Positions 19,683-31,724 of a stretch of DNA of 64,000 nucleotides are shown here, one piece after another (position 1 is the first letter of the stretch; every line of letters begins with the position of its first letter). This stretch comes from Morella rubra (Eukaryota > Streptophyta > Magnoliopsida > Fagales > Myricaceae). Below the pieces are notes generated by a model. It saw nothing but the letters and a program-made list of their open reading frames with translations, did not search any database and was not told the DNA's origin. The translations under genes and the position numbers were made by a program. Where the stretch lies: assembly GCA_003952965.2 (NCBI GenBank), contig CM025849.1, positions 19,692,377-19,756,376 of the forward strand, in the 5' to 3' direction.

Positions 19683-21735
19683 TAAGAGTGGGCACCGGAA
19701 CAGACAGAATCGGAATTGGCCATTCCGATTCTGGTACCCACCGAAACCGAGTTTTTCATTCCGGTTCCTTATCTGGGCCTAAAAGGCCCAGATTTGGGTT
19801 AGGCCTATTGGCCCAAAATGAGGCTTTTAAGTTTTGTGGGCCGGAATTAAGGTAGTGTGAGAGGCAATTTGAAGACCCAATTGCCAAAATAAACTAGTGT
19901 AGTGCACTGCCGTCCAACTCCAAATTCTAGAATCCAAAAGTTCAAAACACTGCCAAAATAAATATTGCTATCCAAAACAAAATAAATACTTCCAAATAAC
20001 TCAAAATTAAAATTACCACTAAACAACTAAATTCCAAAACAATATTTCAGGATGCCAAATAAACTCTAAATTAAAATTACAACTAAACAATTAAATTCCA
20101 AAACAAAATAAACACTGCCAAAATAAACTCTAAATTCAAATTACAAAAAAAAGTAAAAACAACTAAACAAACAATAATTATACAAATAAGTAAACAACTA
20201 AACATTCATCAAATAATCCAAATTGAAAGAGGCAAACTCTAAATTAAAATTACAATGTTCTTTGAAATTTTTAAAAAAAAAAAACAAGTAAAAGATAAAG
20301 ATTAAAGGACATCCAAATTTAAAATTCTAAGCTTCATAGTTCATCCAACATTCCAAGCTTCTCCATCTCTACAAAAGACAAAAACAAAACAAAATATTTA
20401 TAAGAGAAATATTAAGACAACCAAATAATCAATTAATAAATTCACAATCAATTAACCAACAGTTAAATAGATGCTGAAAATCACCAACAGTTACATAGAT
20501 GCTGAAAATCACAAATTCACAATAATCATTAACAAGATAAACTGATCAAACAGAACTTCATTTTCCTAATGCGAACTTGGGGAACACATGGAGATGTCAT
20601 TCGGTTATTTGGCACAAACATTGCTTCTGTACAAAAGTTGACACTAAATATGGCAAGGAAAAGAACCTTTTTTGGGCTAATAAAACAGGCAGCCTCTTTT
20701 AAACCGAACAGGAAAAAAGGATGAGACATGCCTTTTTTAATAAAAGATATCAATATATCATGTTTCCCAGTTGGTTCTAAATAAACACTTGGACAAAAAA
20801 CAGAGTATAAAGTATGCTAACGATAACGTTGAGTTCCAACTTCCACAAAAAAGTCCCTTCATTTTTAAGAGCACAAAGACCAAAGTAACCTTCGACCACA
20901 ACTACACAGTTTTGGGTACAACAAATAAAATAATAGGCTTTTACCTCAACAACGTTCTTCAGCAAAATAATATTGCAATCACCAATCACAATACTAAAAT
21001 CAATCACCTAATTATCACCGAATCTGCCAATTCCCACGTTTTATCATCTAATTTAGCAGCTTAGGTTAGACAAAATAATCATACCTTGGAGCCCAAATTA
21101 TCACCGAATCTAATCAAAACCTAAAAAATTTCATATCCCCAAATCAAATTAACAAAACCTAAAGAAGTTTAACACTAAAGAATTTAACAATACAACATTT
21201 AAGTAAAATACTAAATAGACCTTGTCACCTTGGTGAGAGAGAGCTGATGAGAGAGAAGCCGCGGTAGGAAGAGAGGAGTTGAGCACGGCTGAGGGAATCG
21301 GCCCAATGTGATGCAATCGCAAGAGAGAAAAGGAAAGAGGAGCTGAGCACGGCTGAGGGAGAGAGGAGCGCGGCAAGGAGGGTGGGGGGCACGGCTGACG
21401 GCTCGGGCTCACTCACGGTAGGGAGACTAGGAGAGGGGGTGAGGGGTGGCGGCAATTTGGATTTGGAACGAATTAGATTTAGGTCTTTCAAAAAGACCTA
21501 ATCGTGAGGTTTTAAGTGACCTGGGTCGACCCAGGTCACTACATTACTATTTTTATAAAAAAAAAATAGGAATCAAGAATTTTTTATTTTTTTTTAAGAA
21601 ATTCCAAAACTGGAAATTCCAGCATTTCCAGTTCCGATTTTTCCCAAATATGGGATTCAGTTCTGGTATCGGAACGCCGAAACCGGTACTGGAACCGGAT
21701 TTTCCTGTTTAAACCGGAATAAATGCCCTCCCTTA
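19683..21735. mobile_element. hAT-like non-autonomous DNA element
   Basis: The ends are inverted: left TAAGAGTGGGCA, right (as complement) TAAGGGAGGGCA. They are flanked by 8-bp near-identical sequences, TCATGAAT (19675-19682) and CCATGAAT (21736-21743). Subterminal regions on both sides are rich in short CCGGAAC/CCGATT-type motifs in both orientations, as in hAT subterminal transposase sites. The middle is A-rich with repeated 'aaataaac' blocks. Minus-strand proline/serine-rich frames at 21149-21491 have no known domain. No transposase was seen. Confidence 0.7.
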
Positions 21736-23581
21736 CCATGAATCAAGATAGTCTTCTTTGTGATGCAGCCAACATATTTACAGGGTTGGACACATTTTTT
21801 TTTTTTGTAAATAAAGCAATGTGAATGTTTTGAACTGGCAAGGTTAGATTGCTCAAGGAGTTCAAACTATGAAATTGCAGCTAGCCTCCTCACTTTGGGT
21901 TTGTAAATCTGAACAATTATGAAATTGCGAAGTAAATACACGTGCCTTTGAAAATCAGGCACTCTGTTTTTTTGGTGTAGCTTTAGACTCTGGAGATCTC
22001 TGTTTACGTAGATATATTTGATTTTTTGATGGCCAGGTGAAAGAACTCAACGAATGTAGGAAAATTAAAAAATTGAAGAAACTAAACAGAGAATATGGTG
22101 TATATTAACGACGTGGACAATAAAATTCACAGAAGAGCAGCACAATTGTAAACAAAAATGGAAATGTAAATAAGCAGAGGCCACCACAGGGGTCATTATA
22201 AAAGAACCTACTACCACTACCACCACAAATGGTGGGCCAAACTAAATCATGACCAAATCACGTCGAGGACATTTCGGCATACACAGGTCAGCGAAAGTCT
22301 TCATGCCGTCAACATTTGGCCAATCCAGACTTGTGGCCTGCATCTCTTGCTCGTTGGAGAAAAGATAGCATCCTTCATGACATATAACTCGTCAGCGAAG
22401 GCAGATTGCAGAAACGTCCATGACGAGGTATACCGAGTCAGCGGTGAGGCCTGCATCCTTAACGTCTCAATCATCGTCGGCAAAGGCAGTGGCATTATTG
22501 ACCTCCTTTAAGTCTTCGGCGAGTGAGCAACAGCGAATGCTTAGATGTTCTTCCAACGTGATTTCCTGTCGACGTAGCAACCGATTCCCAATGTGGCAAA
22601 AACGTGGTCATGGCAGTGAAAGTTTGCTTGTGGAAAATTAACTTACCAATTCTCTTTGTTGATCCTGAGAATTCTTCAATAATCTTCAGGTTCTTGTCGA
22701 TCTCACAATCTTGAGAATTTCACAATAGCAGCCCAAGTGTTCTGCTTCCTTCCTCTCCACGCTCACAACTGTGTAAAATTGTCTGAGTCTTGATGACCAA
22801 CTCTCAAACTAACAATTAGTCAATTAGGGTAGACTATCTCATAGCTATCCTTATATATGAAAACCCTAGCTATGATAATGCATGGAATTGTTAGGGATCT
22901 TAGATCTCGGCTATAGGATCACATGAAAAAACTCTTTTTCCATTAATTCCCTTATATTCTCTTATTCCAAATTTTAGGCTTCTACTAATTGTAATCATGT
23001 CCATCAACATATTACAATTCACCCCCGAGAATTTGAGATTGATTTGTGAAATCCCTTTTGTTAACAATTATTCGTTTATTTATCCTTCCACCATACTATA
23101 TTCTATATGAGTCAATAGGACCGAAATTATATTACCGATTAAGCCGCTAACTCATATAATTCTCAATTCACAATCTGTAACTCGTTGGACTATCAATTGT
23201 TTTCAAAACAATTTCACAAATAAATATATAATATATATATATATATATATTAATTTTCAAAAAACATTTTCACAAAATACCATTGGCCAATGTATTCCTG
23301 ATGTGGCCCAATTACAAGACTTAAAGCCAAACGTTTCAAGGAAGCACTCAATGGACTAATCGAAGAGAGTTGGGTTGATACTACCAAGACCGAGATGGGT
23401 GCCAATAATAATCAAGGCTTAGTCCATGTCATCAGGGCAAGTGAAGAATATGAGGTGCTAACGCACCCTTGCACCTCGGGGTAACTATCCCGGATAACCT
23501 GCATCTCGGACCGAAGTACTTACACCTTGGGCATCTATGCTTCGGCTAGAAAAAATTTAGGGATGTAACTGGCGAATTCCA
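21736..23581. other. Non-coding, probably retroelement-derived
   Basis: No supported gene. Frames at 22301-22641 are short and overlap on both strands. A minus-strand TATATAAGGATAG box near 22845 and the CACCCCCGAGAATTTGAG block near 23020 look like LTR or leader sequence of a retroelement on the minus strand. An (AT)n tract lies at 23224-23251. Confidence 0.4.
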
Positions 23582-23866
23582 GATTTTCAGGAGCATTTGA
23601 ATTTCTTTTCAAATGTTGGCTTCTCCTTATTCTTAGCCGGATTTTTAGGAACATTTAATTTCTTTCAAAAATTCCGGATTTTCAGGAGCATTTGAATTTC
23701 TTTTCAAATGCTGGCTTCTCCTTATTCTTAGCCGGATTTTCAGGAACATTTAATTTCTTTCAAAAACTCAGATTTTCAGGAGCATTTGAATTTCCTTTTC
23801 AAATGCTAGCTTCTCCTTATTCTTAGCCGACTTTTAAGAGCATTTAATTTCTTTCAAAAACTGGGT
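23582..23866. repeat. Three tandem copies of a 94-95-bp unit
   Basis: The units start at 23582, 23677 and 23771 with 'gattttcaggagcatttg'. Each is itself two related halves of about 47 bp ('ggattttcaggagcatttgaa' and 'ggatttttaggaacattta'), so this is a higher-order repeat. Divergence is low. It lies within the presumed internal region of the minus-strand LTR element. Confidence 0.9.
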
Positions 23867-24239
23867 TTGTTTCCTATTCTTGGAGGGATGTTCCAAGTAT
23901 ATTTAGATGGTCATTTTTTTGGCATGAACAGTAACTTTAAGATTAATATTATTTTGTGAGGTCTTGTGATCCTCTTGGTTCTTCAGAGAACTTTTGAACT
24001 TATCAAGTTTATCTTGTGGCGTTCAAGCAACCGAAACTTATCACCTTGATTTTCTTGAGAGCTTCTTGGGTTTTCTTGGTGTGGCGTTTCAATCCTTCAT
24101 AGTCTTGGTTTTCATCTCGCTAGGTGACGGGTCAAGGCTCAACCAATCTTATCTTTACGTTCTTGGGGTTCAATCCATCATTGTTATCGGGTTTCATCAC
24201 AACTGTTGGTGAGGTTCATATCATATTCTTTTTCTCGTC
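23867..24239. other. Non-coding, presumed retroelement interior
   Basis: Between the 95-bp repeats and the putative LTR. The 72-codon frame at 23994-24212 is hydrophobic and unrecognised. Nothing else is visible. Confidence 0.35.
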
Positions 24240-24858
24240 CAACCCTATACAAATATCTTGAATATACTGCCTTATCAAGAGATTGGTGGATTCCTTATTG
24301 AGCATTTATACCAACCCACTTATTATATACAAGGCCCTACGTTATATGGAATATTTGACCTAGAAAGATCATCACCAAATGACTCAGTTAAAGCACAAGT
24401 ACACAACAAATAGATCCATATAAACCTCTCAGGTCTAAGGATACAATAAACCAATTGTGCTGAATACCTTCTCAACATCAGTGATCACTTCTAGAAGGTA
24501 TTCATATTTGATCTCGTTCAGTGCATGTACTCTTACATTACATCAACTCATTTGCTTAAGGTCACCACCTCAATGATGAAGTCTATCATCCTATTAAATA
24601 GAGGCACAACAGTGTAGACCTATCATATATCAATATGTACCTTAGTCTAGAACAAAACATCAAGTGAACAAAAAACTGAAAAGTCATACTCCCACCTTTG
24701 ATTCATTAATCATTGACATGACTTTTCTACAATGTCACTCAATAATAACCGTGTAACATCTTATGTCACAACATATATATCCAATATAAAAAATATATAC
24801 ACGTGACATTTAAATAACAATTATTTAGAATAATGATTTTTAGGGCATATTTCTTACA
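24240..24858 (-). mobile_element. Putative Copia-type LTR (right end at 24858)
   Basis: Read on the minus strand the right end begins TGTAAGAAATATGCCCTAAA, a start characteristic of many plant Copia LTRs. Similar sequence style recurs in the decayed Copia region at 45 kb ('atttgatctcg', 'agtcaatagga'). The inner border is a guess. No internal coding region of this element is seen, so it is a solo LTR or part of a non-autonomous element. Confidence 0.5.
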
Positions 24859-24867
24859 GGCAGGCCA

Positions 24868-25096
24868 ATGGCGACACGACAATCTCGATTGAGCTTCGAC
24901 GACTTAAACTCGTGGCTGAAGAGCAACTCTCATGACTTTTGCCATTTGTGTCTACAGAAAGCTTCGTCTAGGGAGACCCAAGTTCTTGTAGTGAATTTCT
25001 CAAGTAAAGGCTCCAATACATCTGAGAGAACTGTGAACCATGGCCACCTCAACAATTTGGAAAAGGCTTTTCCTTTGGGTGGTAAATCAAGGTAAT
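24868..25096 (+). other. Exon-like open frame, unrecognised
   Basis: ATG at 24868 opens 75 codons (MATRQSRLSFDDLNSWLKSN, then SHDFCHLCLQKASSRETQ) with a CHLC pair. The frame runs to the border of the retroposon that follows. The sequence AAG followed by GTAATTGG at its end could be a splice donor, which would make this a first exon. The family is not known to me. Confidence 0.35.
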
Positions 25097-25100
25097 TGGT

Positions 25101-25406
25101 TTTTTTTTTTTGGATCACGTTCCGAAAAAGGAATCGAAATACAACAAACTAGGTCGAAATCAACTGGCGGGATCCTAAAAAGGATTAGATAAAGCCACTA
25201 CATACTCCATGCGAGGTAGTGGGAGTGGTGGCCGGACTCAGTAGACAAATCTACCAGGACCTAGGCTAGCCAGTAGAGAAACCACCACAACCTGGTACAG
25301 CAAGCCCCAACAAGGGCGGAAAAGATCCACAAGGGATTGGGAAAGCCCACATAGGAGCCGAAAAAACAAACAAAAACCTACATAGACCAACAAAACAACA
25401 GAACAA
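25101..25406 (-). mobile_element. Short retroposon (LINE tail or SINE) with 13-bp target duplication
   Basis: A 306-bp insertion starting with a T run (25101-25111, poly-A on the minus strand). It is flanked by perfect 13-bp copies of CAAGGTAATTGGT (25088-25100 and 25407-25419). The body is GC-richer than its surroundings and has no coding frame I recognise. Poly-A plus a variable-length duplication shows LINE-driven target-primed insertion. A similar T-run element starts at 63669. Confidence 0.88.
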
Positions 25407-25419
25407 CAAGGTAATTGGT

Positions 25420-25869
25420 ACTTAGTAAATAACTTTACTACTTTTTAGATATCGCTTATGCCAAACATATGCGTCAAGCACTACCCCGTGTGTTGAAGCT
25501 TGCAGGAAAGATTTGGGATGTTGGAGTATATATGAAGTTGATAGCTGTAACATGCAATGGCTCAACTCCGTTTCTTTATGTGTAAAACTATTATTTAAAG
25601 TAATTTTTTTTCATCGAAACAATTTTAAGATAAAAAAAAAATCATTTTTGAATGTTTGGTTATTCTTTTAAAAATATTTCCGTAAAAATATTTTGTGATG
25701 TTTTACACGCTTAATTATTTACGTATTTGCATAAATTTTTTAATACGTGCTATGGATTAATAATTAGACTCCACAAGAAATAAAATCTCACCCATCAAAA
25801 CCTAGTTGTACACAATATAAAACAATCATATGCCCTTTAAGATTCAAAAAAGCCTTTAATCGAAGACTC
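25420..25869. other. AT-rich intergenic stretch
   Basis: No coding frame or repeat structure I can support, up to the left end of tandem unit A. Confidence 0.5.
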
Positions 25870-26446
25870 ATAGAGATATGTAGTTGAAATTTTCTTCGAC
25901 TTTGACATTTCCATTTGTTGGAGTTTAATTTTGACTTTTTCGGGTATGATATTTTCAGCATGTAGTGGACACATTTGAGTGGTGTAGTTGACTATTTCAT
26001 CGTAAAGTCATATTTACCGTTAGAGCCTTCTAACTTTTGGATTAATTTGAACTTAAGGAGATACCTTTAATGTAAACATATACTCAAATTAATATTTATA
26101 AATCAATAAAATAGCTTTAGAGCGTAATTTATCAAGATCCAAAATGATAGAGATTATTAAAAACAAACTTTTAGGAGTAGAAAATCTCTTTCGAATATAA
26201 CAAATATTTTCTTATCATTAAAATCAAATGAACTAAGTTAACATGTAACCTTGGGGCTAATATATTCAATTATTTTTCCCCATTTGGTTGTTTTTATAAA
26301 AAATGTATAAAATTAGATAAAGAATCAAGACATTAATTGTCATTTGAGAAAGTAAGTGAAACATTTAGTTATTGTACCAAGAGGGAAGTGTGAGAGAGAA
26401 GGAGGTCGCACAGACCTAAAATGTCAGGAGAGAAAAAAAAAAAGGG

Positions 26447-26905
26447 AGGAAATGTCATAGGATGCCCCATATCTATGGGCAAAAATCAATAAGCCCCCTT
26501 CAAGTTCCAAAATGTTTTATTACGCCTCATATGTTTTGAAAACGAACAATCCTCGCCTCCCGTTTGATTTGACTGTTAAGCCATACAGAAAGTGATGTGA
26601 ATTGATCGAAGACAAAATTTTTAAAAATAAAAATAAGTTAAAAACAATAAATAAGTTTAAAATAAATACATTAATGAAATAAATTTTCAATATTTTTATT
26701 TAAAAAATAATAATTTTTAGTTATATATCATTTTTATTTTTTTAAATATTTTTTTTGGAGGGGCATTTTAGTCATTTTCTATGTAGTTTAACGGTCAAAT
26801 CAAACTAAAGGCTATGATTGATTATTTTTGAAACACATGAGGTAGATAAAATATTTTGAAAATTTTATTGATTTTTACTCATAGATATAAGGCCTACTAT
26901 GATGT
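26447..26905. mobile_element. MITE with ~110-bp inverted repeats (unit A)
   Basis: The left part ('tcataggatgccccatatc...aaaaatcaata...') recurs inverted on the right ('tattgatttttactcatagatataaggcctactatga'), and pairing continues inward over about 110 bp through 'tttgatttgac'. Long terminal repeats around a very short AT-rich core suggest a Mutator-type MITE. A target duplication was not identified. The same element is in unit B. Confidence 0.7.
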
Positions 26906-28020
26906 TCTTCCCAAAAAAATTTGGTTTATTTTTGATTTATTTTATTGCTTTTTAATTAGATAAACTTTTTACTTAACCGCAATTTTCAAGTATTTGCCAA
27001 ATATTGAAAAAAATACTACGTTAGAACCTTCGCTTTTTGGATTATTTGAGCTTTCTCAATAACTAACAATTCTAAGTAACTTTATTTTTTCGTAAATGCC
27101 ATTTGAGCTTGGGATTGCACTCTCAATTGAGAGTTCCTTTTTTTTTTTTTTAAGACATTTCATATTAACAAAAGCTAATTTTCATCTAATTTTACAAAAA
27201 AAAAATTGACAAAGGATACAATGTGTTAGAAATATGAGTTTGTTAGTATAATGTCTCAAATATAGTAATTTAAAATATAAAGTGTAAAATATATAATAAT
27301 TTGTAGGTAAAAAGTATATATATACTTAAATTTTTAGAGAAAACAAGAGAGAGAGAAGAGGACAATCAAAGATGGCTACCCTTTTTCGTCTTCACTATAA
27401 CAGTCCTACATAGAGAACCATCACTAAGGAATCTAATCGAGGAAGGCAGAGACTTTTCAGGAGAGAGGGTTCAGTCATTTTCCTTCGAGTCCGTACACAG
27501 CCACAGGGTGTTAGAGGCTAAATATTTTCCTTCGGCGTCACTGATCATTGTTCCAGAATGCCAAATTTCCAGCAAAGATTGATTACACTGGATTTGAAAG
27601 CTGTTTGGGGGTTTGGATGACAAAGAAAATTTTTTGAGATATGATTTTTTAGGTATTTGTGAGAATGATAGGGTAACTGATGGTCGGAAATAGAAAGTTT
27701 TTAAAATTTATTATCTTGTAAATTGTTAGAGTAAAAAAATATATTTTGATAGAAGATTTTTGTGAGTGGAGTTTTTATAGATTTTTTTGTTTTTTTTTCA
27801 CAAAAATTGAGACCAATACTTAAATAAAACTTATGTTTATTTTAAAAACAAAATTCAATGCAAACATGATTTTTTTAAGGAAAAAAAAAACATTTCAATC
27901 TTTTTTCAAGTGGACATAGAGGGCACGTTTATGCATGACTTTAGACTCCAAACGCATCCCAACTGTTCCTTGAGATTAGAAAGGGAAAATAATAAAAGAT
28001 AAGGTACGCATTTTCTTTCT
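26906..28020. other. Non-coding part of unit A
   Basis: AT-rich sequence with T runs and a GAGAGAGA tract near 27343. No gene is seen. The homologous part of unit B (30613-31724) is nearly identical from about 30850 onward. Confidence 0.5.
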
Positions 28021-28460
28021 TCTGAGCAAGAATTCCAAGCCCTAACTAGCTCTCCTGTTAGGATCATGGGTGGAACCAGTGGAAACAAAAAAACACACCC
28101 CTAAGTAACAACAACAATAATTGTTCTTCTTTTGAATCACTACTTAATTCATTTTGTCAGACATTACGGAGCTGATTATTTTGAAAACTGAAAATAAAGA
28201 TAAAGCAGCTTCTTTGTCATGAGGTTCAAGTCCATTTAGCGTGGTTAGGGAATCGGAGAAGGAACATTGGGTTAAAAGTCAGGCGTTCACCCAAGGGAGT
28301 TTTCCATGCCCCTGTATTGGCCTCTGGGTGGTTCCAGGCATTATTACCCTTGCAGAAACGAATGTCAATCCTTCTTGCAAATTTCCCAGATCCATGACTG
28401 GAGCACCCATTATCATTACAACACCAATTGCTCAACCCAGGAATGTATGGCATCGGAAGG
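28021..28460 (-). pseudogene. UDP-galactose transporter-like fragments (unit A)
   Basis: Minus strand. Near 28090-28025 the frame reads PLVPPMILTGELVRAWNSCS, a segment of plant endoplasmic-reticulum/Golgi nucleotide-sugar transporters of the UTR2 type. At about 28440-28365 small pieces of the neighbouring exon remain (an MIGVVM...GAPVMD-like segment and the PGL start), but most of that exon present in unit B has been lost. Clearly non-functional. Confidence 0.6.
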
Positions 28461-28576
28461 ACAAGTTTTAAGGATAAAAAACAATGTCCAAACAACATTC
28501 AATACTGTGATTTTCAAGAATTCAATTCATTCAGTCATGACCCGCAAGCTGGCCAAAAATCATCCTATGATTTAGC

Positions 28577-29500
28577 TCAATTCAGGAATGCCTGGCCCAC
28601 CTTTCTCCATGTCCCTAGCAAATTTTCTTGGGGGTTCCCACTAAGCCAATCTTCTGCCACTTTCAGTGCTTCATGCTCAAATACGTTACAACCACTTGTT
28701 GTCCTCGCATAATTTGAATTGGCTTCTTCAATTGTCTCCCGAAAGAAATCTAAAACCACATTGGCTCCCTTGAGTTTAGCATCATATAAGGAGCTATTGT
28801 TCTTGATGAGGCCAAGTAATTCTTGAGCCTTTCGTTCTGTTGGTTTCTCCTCTTTATTGTCGAACGCGATGTTCTCCTGGGAGGAAGTTGAGCAAGGCTG
28901 CATGGCGGATTGAGGAGCTTCATGAATTATCTAAAACTCAGAAGAAGCAGTGAAGGAACAAATCAGGTAAGTCTAGCTCACCAACAGTTTATTCTGATCG
29001 GACGGTTTATCCTGTTCGTTGAGAATATCACGGAACAATCTTCCCCGTCCGTTTTCACTCACTTCCTTGTGAGAAGCTTTATTGCAGAAGCTCCTTTTGA
29101 AGAAGAGCTTCCGCGAAAGGCTTCTAGGTAGAAGCCCTTTCCTGCTACCTCCGTTTCTTATGGATGGCGACGAAGACTTACAGGAGTGAAACGGCAGTTT
29201 CTTCTTGACGGCGTTAATCACGGAAGCCGAAGCTCTCTGCAGGGCGGAAATGGTTGTAGAAGCAGCCGCCTTCGAACGGCTTCGACTGAGAAGTCGTTGT
29301 TTCATGGTCACTTTGAGATCGACCTCCAGGAGGAACCGGAGACTGGTGCAGCATTGCCGCCGCGGAAATGATTTGAAACCGTTGGACGAACAGGATCTGA
29401 GGAAATCGTCCCTAAGACAGTCTTTCAACATCAACGGCCTCTGTTGAATGAGAGCTGGTTTCCTCTGATTCTGATCATCGGAGGGAAGAATCGAAGCCAT
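28577..29500 (-). pseudogene. DUF4378-family gene, truncated copy (unit A)
   Basis: Exon 1 (29500-28982) encodes MASILPSDDQNQRKPALIQQ and so on, identical to unit B except for one Asn/Lys change. Exon 2 (from 28930) agrees with unit B to AEDWLSGNPQE. There a deletion joins distant parts, removes the conserved GWEVQDGRKAYVRDMEKGG region, and ends the frame after about ten unrelated residues (28577). The lost block is what defines the end of the DUF4378 domain, so this copy is probably a pseudogene. Direction, start and the proposed 51-bp intron are as in unit B. Confidence 0.8.
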
Positions 29501-29530
29501 TGTAATTTTAACAGAATAGAAAAAGCTTTA

Positions 29531-29756
29531 AGCGTAGTTAAAGGGTTTAAAGATAATCAGAGCTTTTAGCCTAGAAAACTTTGGCTTAACCGCAATTAGC
29601 TTCAATTAATATTTGCATTCTAAATATTGAAAAAAAATACCAAATCACATTTTCCTATGGACTCTAGCTGATCTTAAGATCGAGCAAGAAATAACAATCG
29701 TAAGTAAAGAAGTAAATGCCATTTGTCCTTGGGCCTTTCGATTGCCTTTAATCTCA
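29531..29756. other. Junction between duplication units, with a third partial copy
   Basis: Not intergenic spacer of unique sequence: about 29570-29745 resembles 26965-27130 of unit A and 30680-30840 of unit B (shared 'cttaaccgcaatt', 'atattgaaaaaaa', 'aagtaa', 'aaatgccattt'). A third partial copy therefore sits at the junction. Confidence 0.7.
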
Positions 29757-30209
29757 TAGAGATATGTGTTGAAATTTTCTTCGAACATTTCCATTTGTCT
29801 TTTTCGGGTCTGTATTTTCAGCATGTATGGACATTTGAGTGGTGTAGTTGACTATTTCATCGTAAAGTCATATTTACCGTTAGAGCCTTCTAACTTTTGG
29901 ATTAATTTGAACTTAGGAGTACCTTTAATGTCTATACTCTTAATTTATAAATCAATAAAATAGAAAATTTATCAAGATCCAAAATGATAGAGATTATTAA
30001 AACAAACTTTTAGAGTAGAAAATCTCTTTCGAATATAACAAATATTTTCTTATCATCAAATGACTAGTTAACATGTAACCCACAATATTTTTCCCCATCA
30101 AGACATTAATTGTCATTTGAGAAAGTAAGTGAAACATTTAGTTATTGTACCACGAGAGAAGGAGGTCGCACAGACCTAAAATGTGAGGAGAGAAAAAAAA
30201 GGGAGGAAA

Positions 30210-30612
30210 TGTCATAGGATGCCCCATATCTATGGGCAAAAATCAATAGCCCCTTCAAGTTCAAAATGTTTTATTACGCCTCATATGTTTTGAAAACGAA
30301 CAATCCTCGCCTCCGTTTGATTTGACTGTTTACAGAAAGTGATTGATTGATCGAAGAAATTTTACAATAAAAAGTTTAAATAAATATTAATGACATAGTT
30401 ATATATCATTTTTATTTTTTTATGAATTTTTAATATTTTAGTAATTTTTTTGGAGGGGCATTTTGTCATTTTCTATGTAGTTTAACGGTCAAATCAAACT
30501 GAAGGCTATGATTGATTATTTTTGAAACACATGAGGTAGATAAAATATTTTGAAAATTAAGAGTGACTTATTGATTTTTACTCATAGATATAAGGCCTAC
30601 TATGATGTTCTT
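30210..30612. mobile_element. MITE with inverted repeats (unit B copy)
   Basis: Same element as 26447-26905 in unit A, shorter because of internal small deletions. The terminal parts 'ggatgccccatatctatggg' and 'ctcatagatataaggcctac' are intact. Confidence 0.65.
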
Positions 30613-31724
30613 CCCAAAAAAATTTGGTTTATGGAAATTTTGATCTTATTTTATTTTTTGAAAAATAATAGAGCTTTTAAGTTAATTAGAAAACTTTTTA
30701 CTTAACCGCAATTTTCAAGTATTTGCCAAATATTGAAAAAAAATACTAATCACATTTTCCTAGGACTCTAGCTATCTTAAGATCGAGCGTCTAACAATTC
30801 TAAGTAACTTTATTTTTATCGGCTTTGAATTGTCTCAATCTTTTTTTTTTTTTAAGACATTTCATATTAACAAAAGCTAATTTTCATCTAATTTTACAAA
30901 AAAAAAATTGACAAAGGATACAATGTGTTAGAAATATGAGTTTGTTAGTATAATGTCTCAAATATAGTAATTTAAAATATAAAGTGTAAAATATATAATA
31001 ATTTGTAGGTAAAAAGTATATATATACTTAAATTTTTAGAGAAAACAAGAGAGAGAGAAGAGGACAATCAAAGATGGGTACCCTTTTTCGTCTTCACTAT
31101 AACAGTCCTACATAGAGAACCATCACTAAGGAATCTAATCGAGGAAGGCAGAGACTTTTCAGGAGAGAGGGTTCAGTCATTTTCCTTCGAGTCCGTACAC
31201 AGCCACAGGGTGTTAGAGGCTAAATATTTTCCTTCGGCGTCACTGATCATTGTTCCAGAATGCCAAATTTCCAGCAAAGATTGATTACACTGGATTTGAA
31301 AGCTGTTTGGGGGTTTGGATGACAAAGAAAATTTTTTGAGATATGATTTTTTAGGTATTTGTGAGAATGATAGGGTAACTGATGGTCGGAAATAGAAAGT
31401 TTTTAAAATTTATTATCTTGTAAATTGTTAGAGTAAAAAAATATATTTTGATAGAAGATTTTTGTGAGTGGAGTTTTTATAGATTTTTTGTTTTTTTTTC
31501 ACAAAAATTGAGACCAATACTTAAATAAAACTTATGTTTATTTTAAAAACAAAATTCAATGCAAACATGATTTTTTTAAGGAAAAAAAAACATTTCAATC
31601 TTTTTTCAAGTGGACATAGAGGGCACGTTTATGCATGACTTTAGACTCCAAACGCATCCCAACTGTTCCTTGAGATTAGAAAGGGAAAATAATAAAAGAT
31701 AAGGTACGCATTTTCTTTCTTCTG
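30613..31724. other. Non-coding part of unit B
   Basis: Counterpart of 26906-28020. No gene. Nearly identical to unit A from about 30850 on. Confidence 0.5.

Larger units (their letters stand above)
25870..29530. repeat. Tandem duplication unit A
   Basis: First copy of a direct repeat of about 3.7-4 kb; unit B is at 29757-33719. 27170-28130 of A is almost identical to 30850-31840 of B, and 28620-29520 to 32810-33710 (offset 4189 bp in the DUF4378 gene). In between, the copies differ largely by many short deletions. The unit contains a MITE, a nucleotide-sugar-transporter fragment and a DUF4378 gene on the minus strand. Confidence 0.93.

Noticed and set aside
21149..21491. Two overlapping Pro/Ser-rich minus-strand frames
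   Set aside because: They lie inside the hAT-like element in purine-rich sequence, with no domain and in two frames at once.
28910..29447. Plus-strand frames of 61-89 codons at 28910-29447 (and their copies at 33099-33636)
   Set aside because: They are antisense shadows of DUF4378 exon 1.
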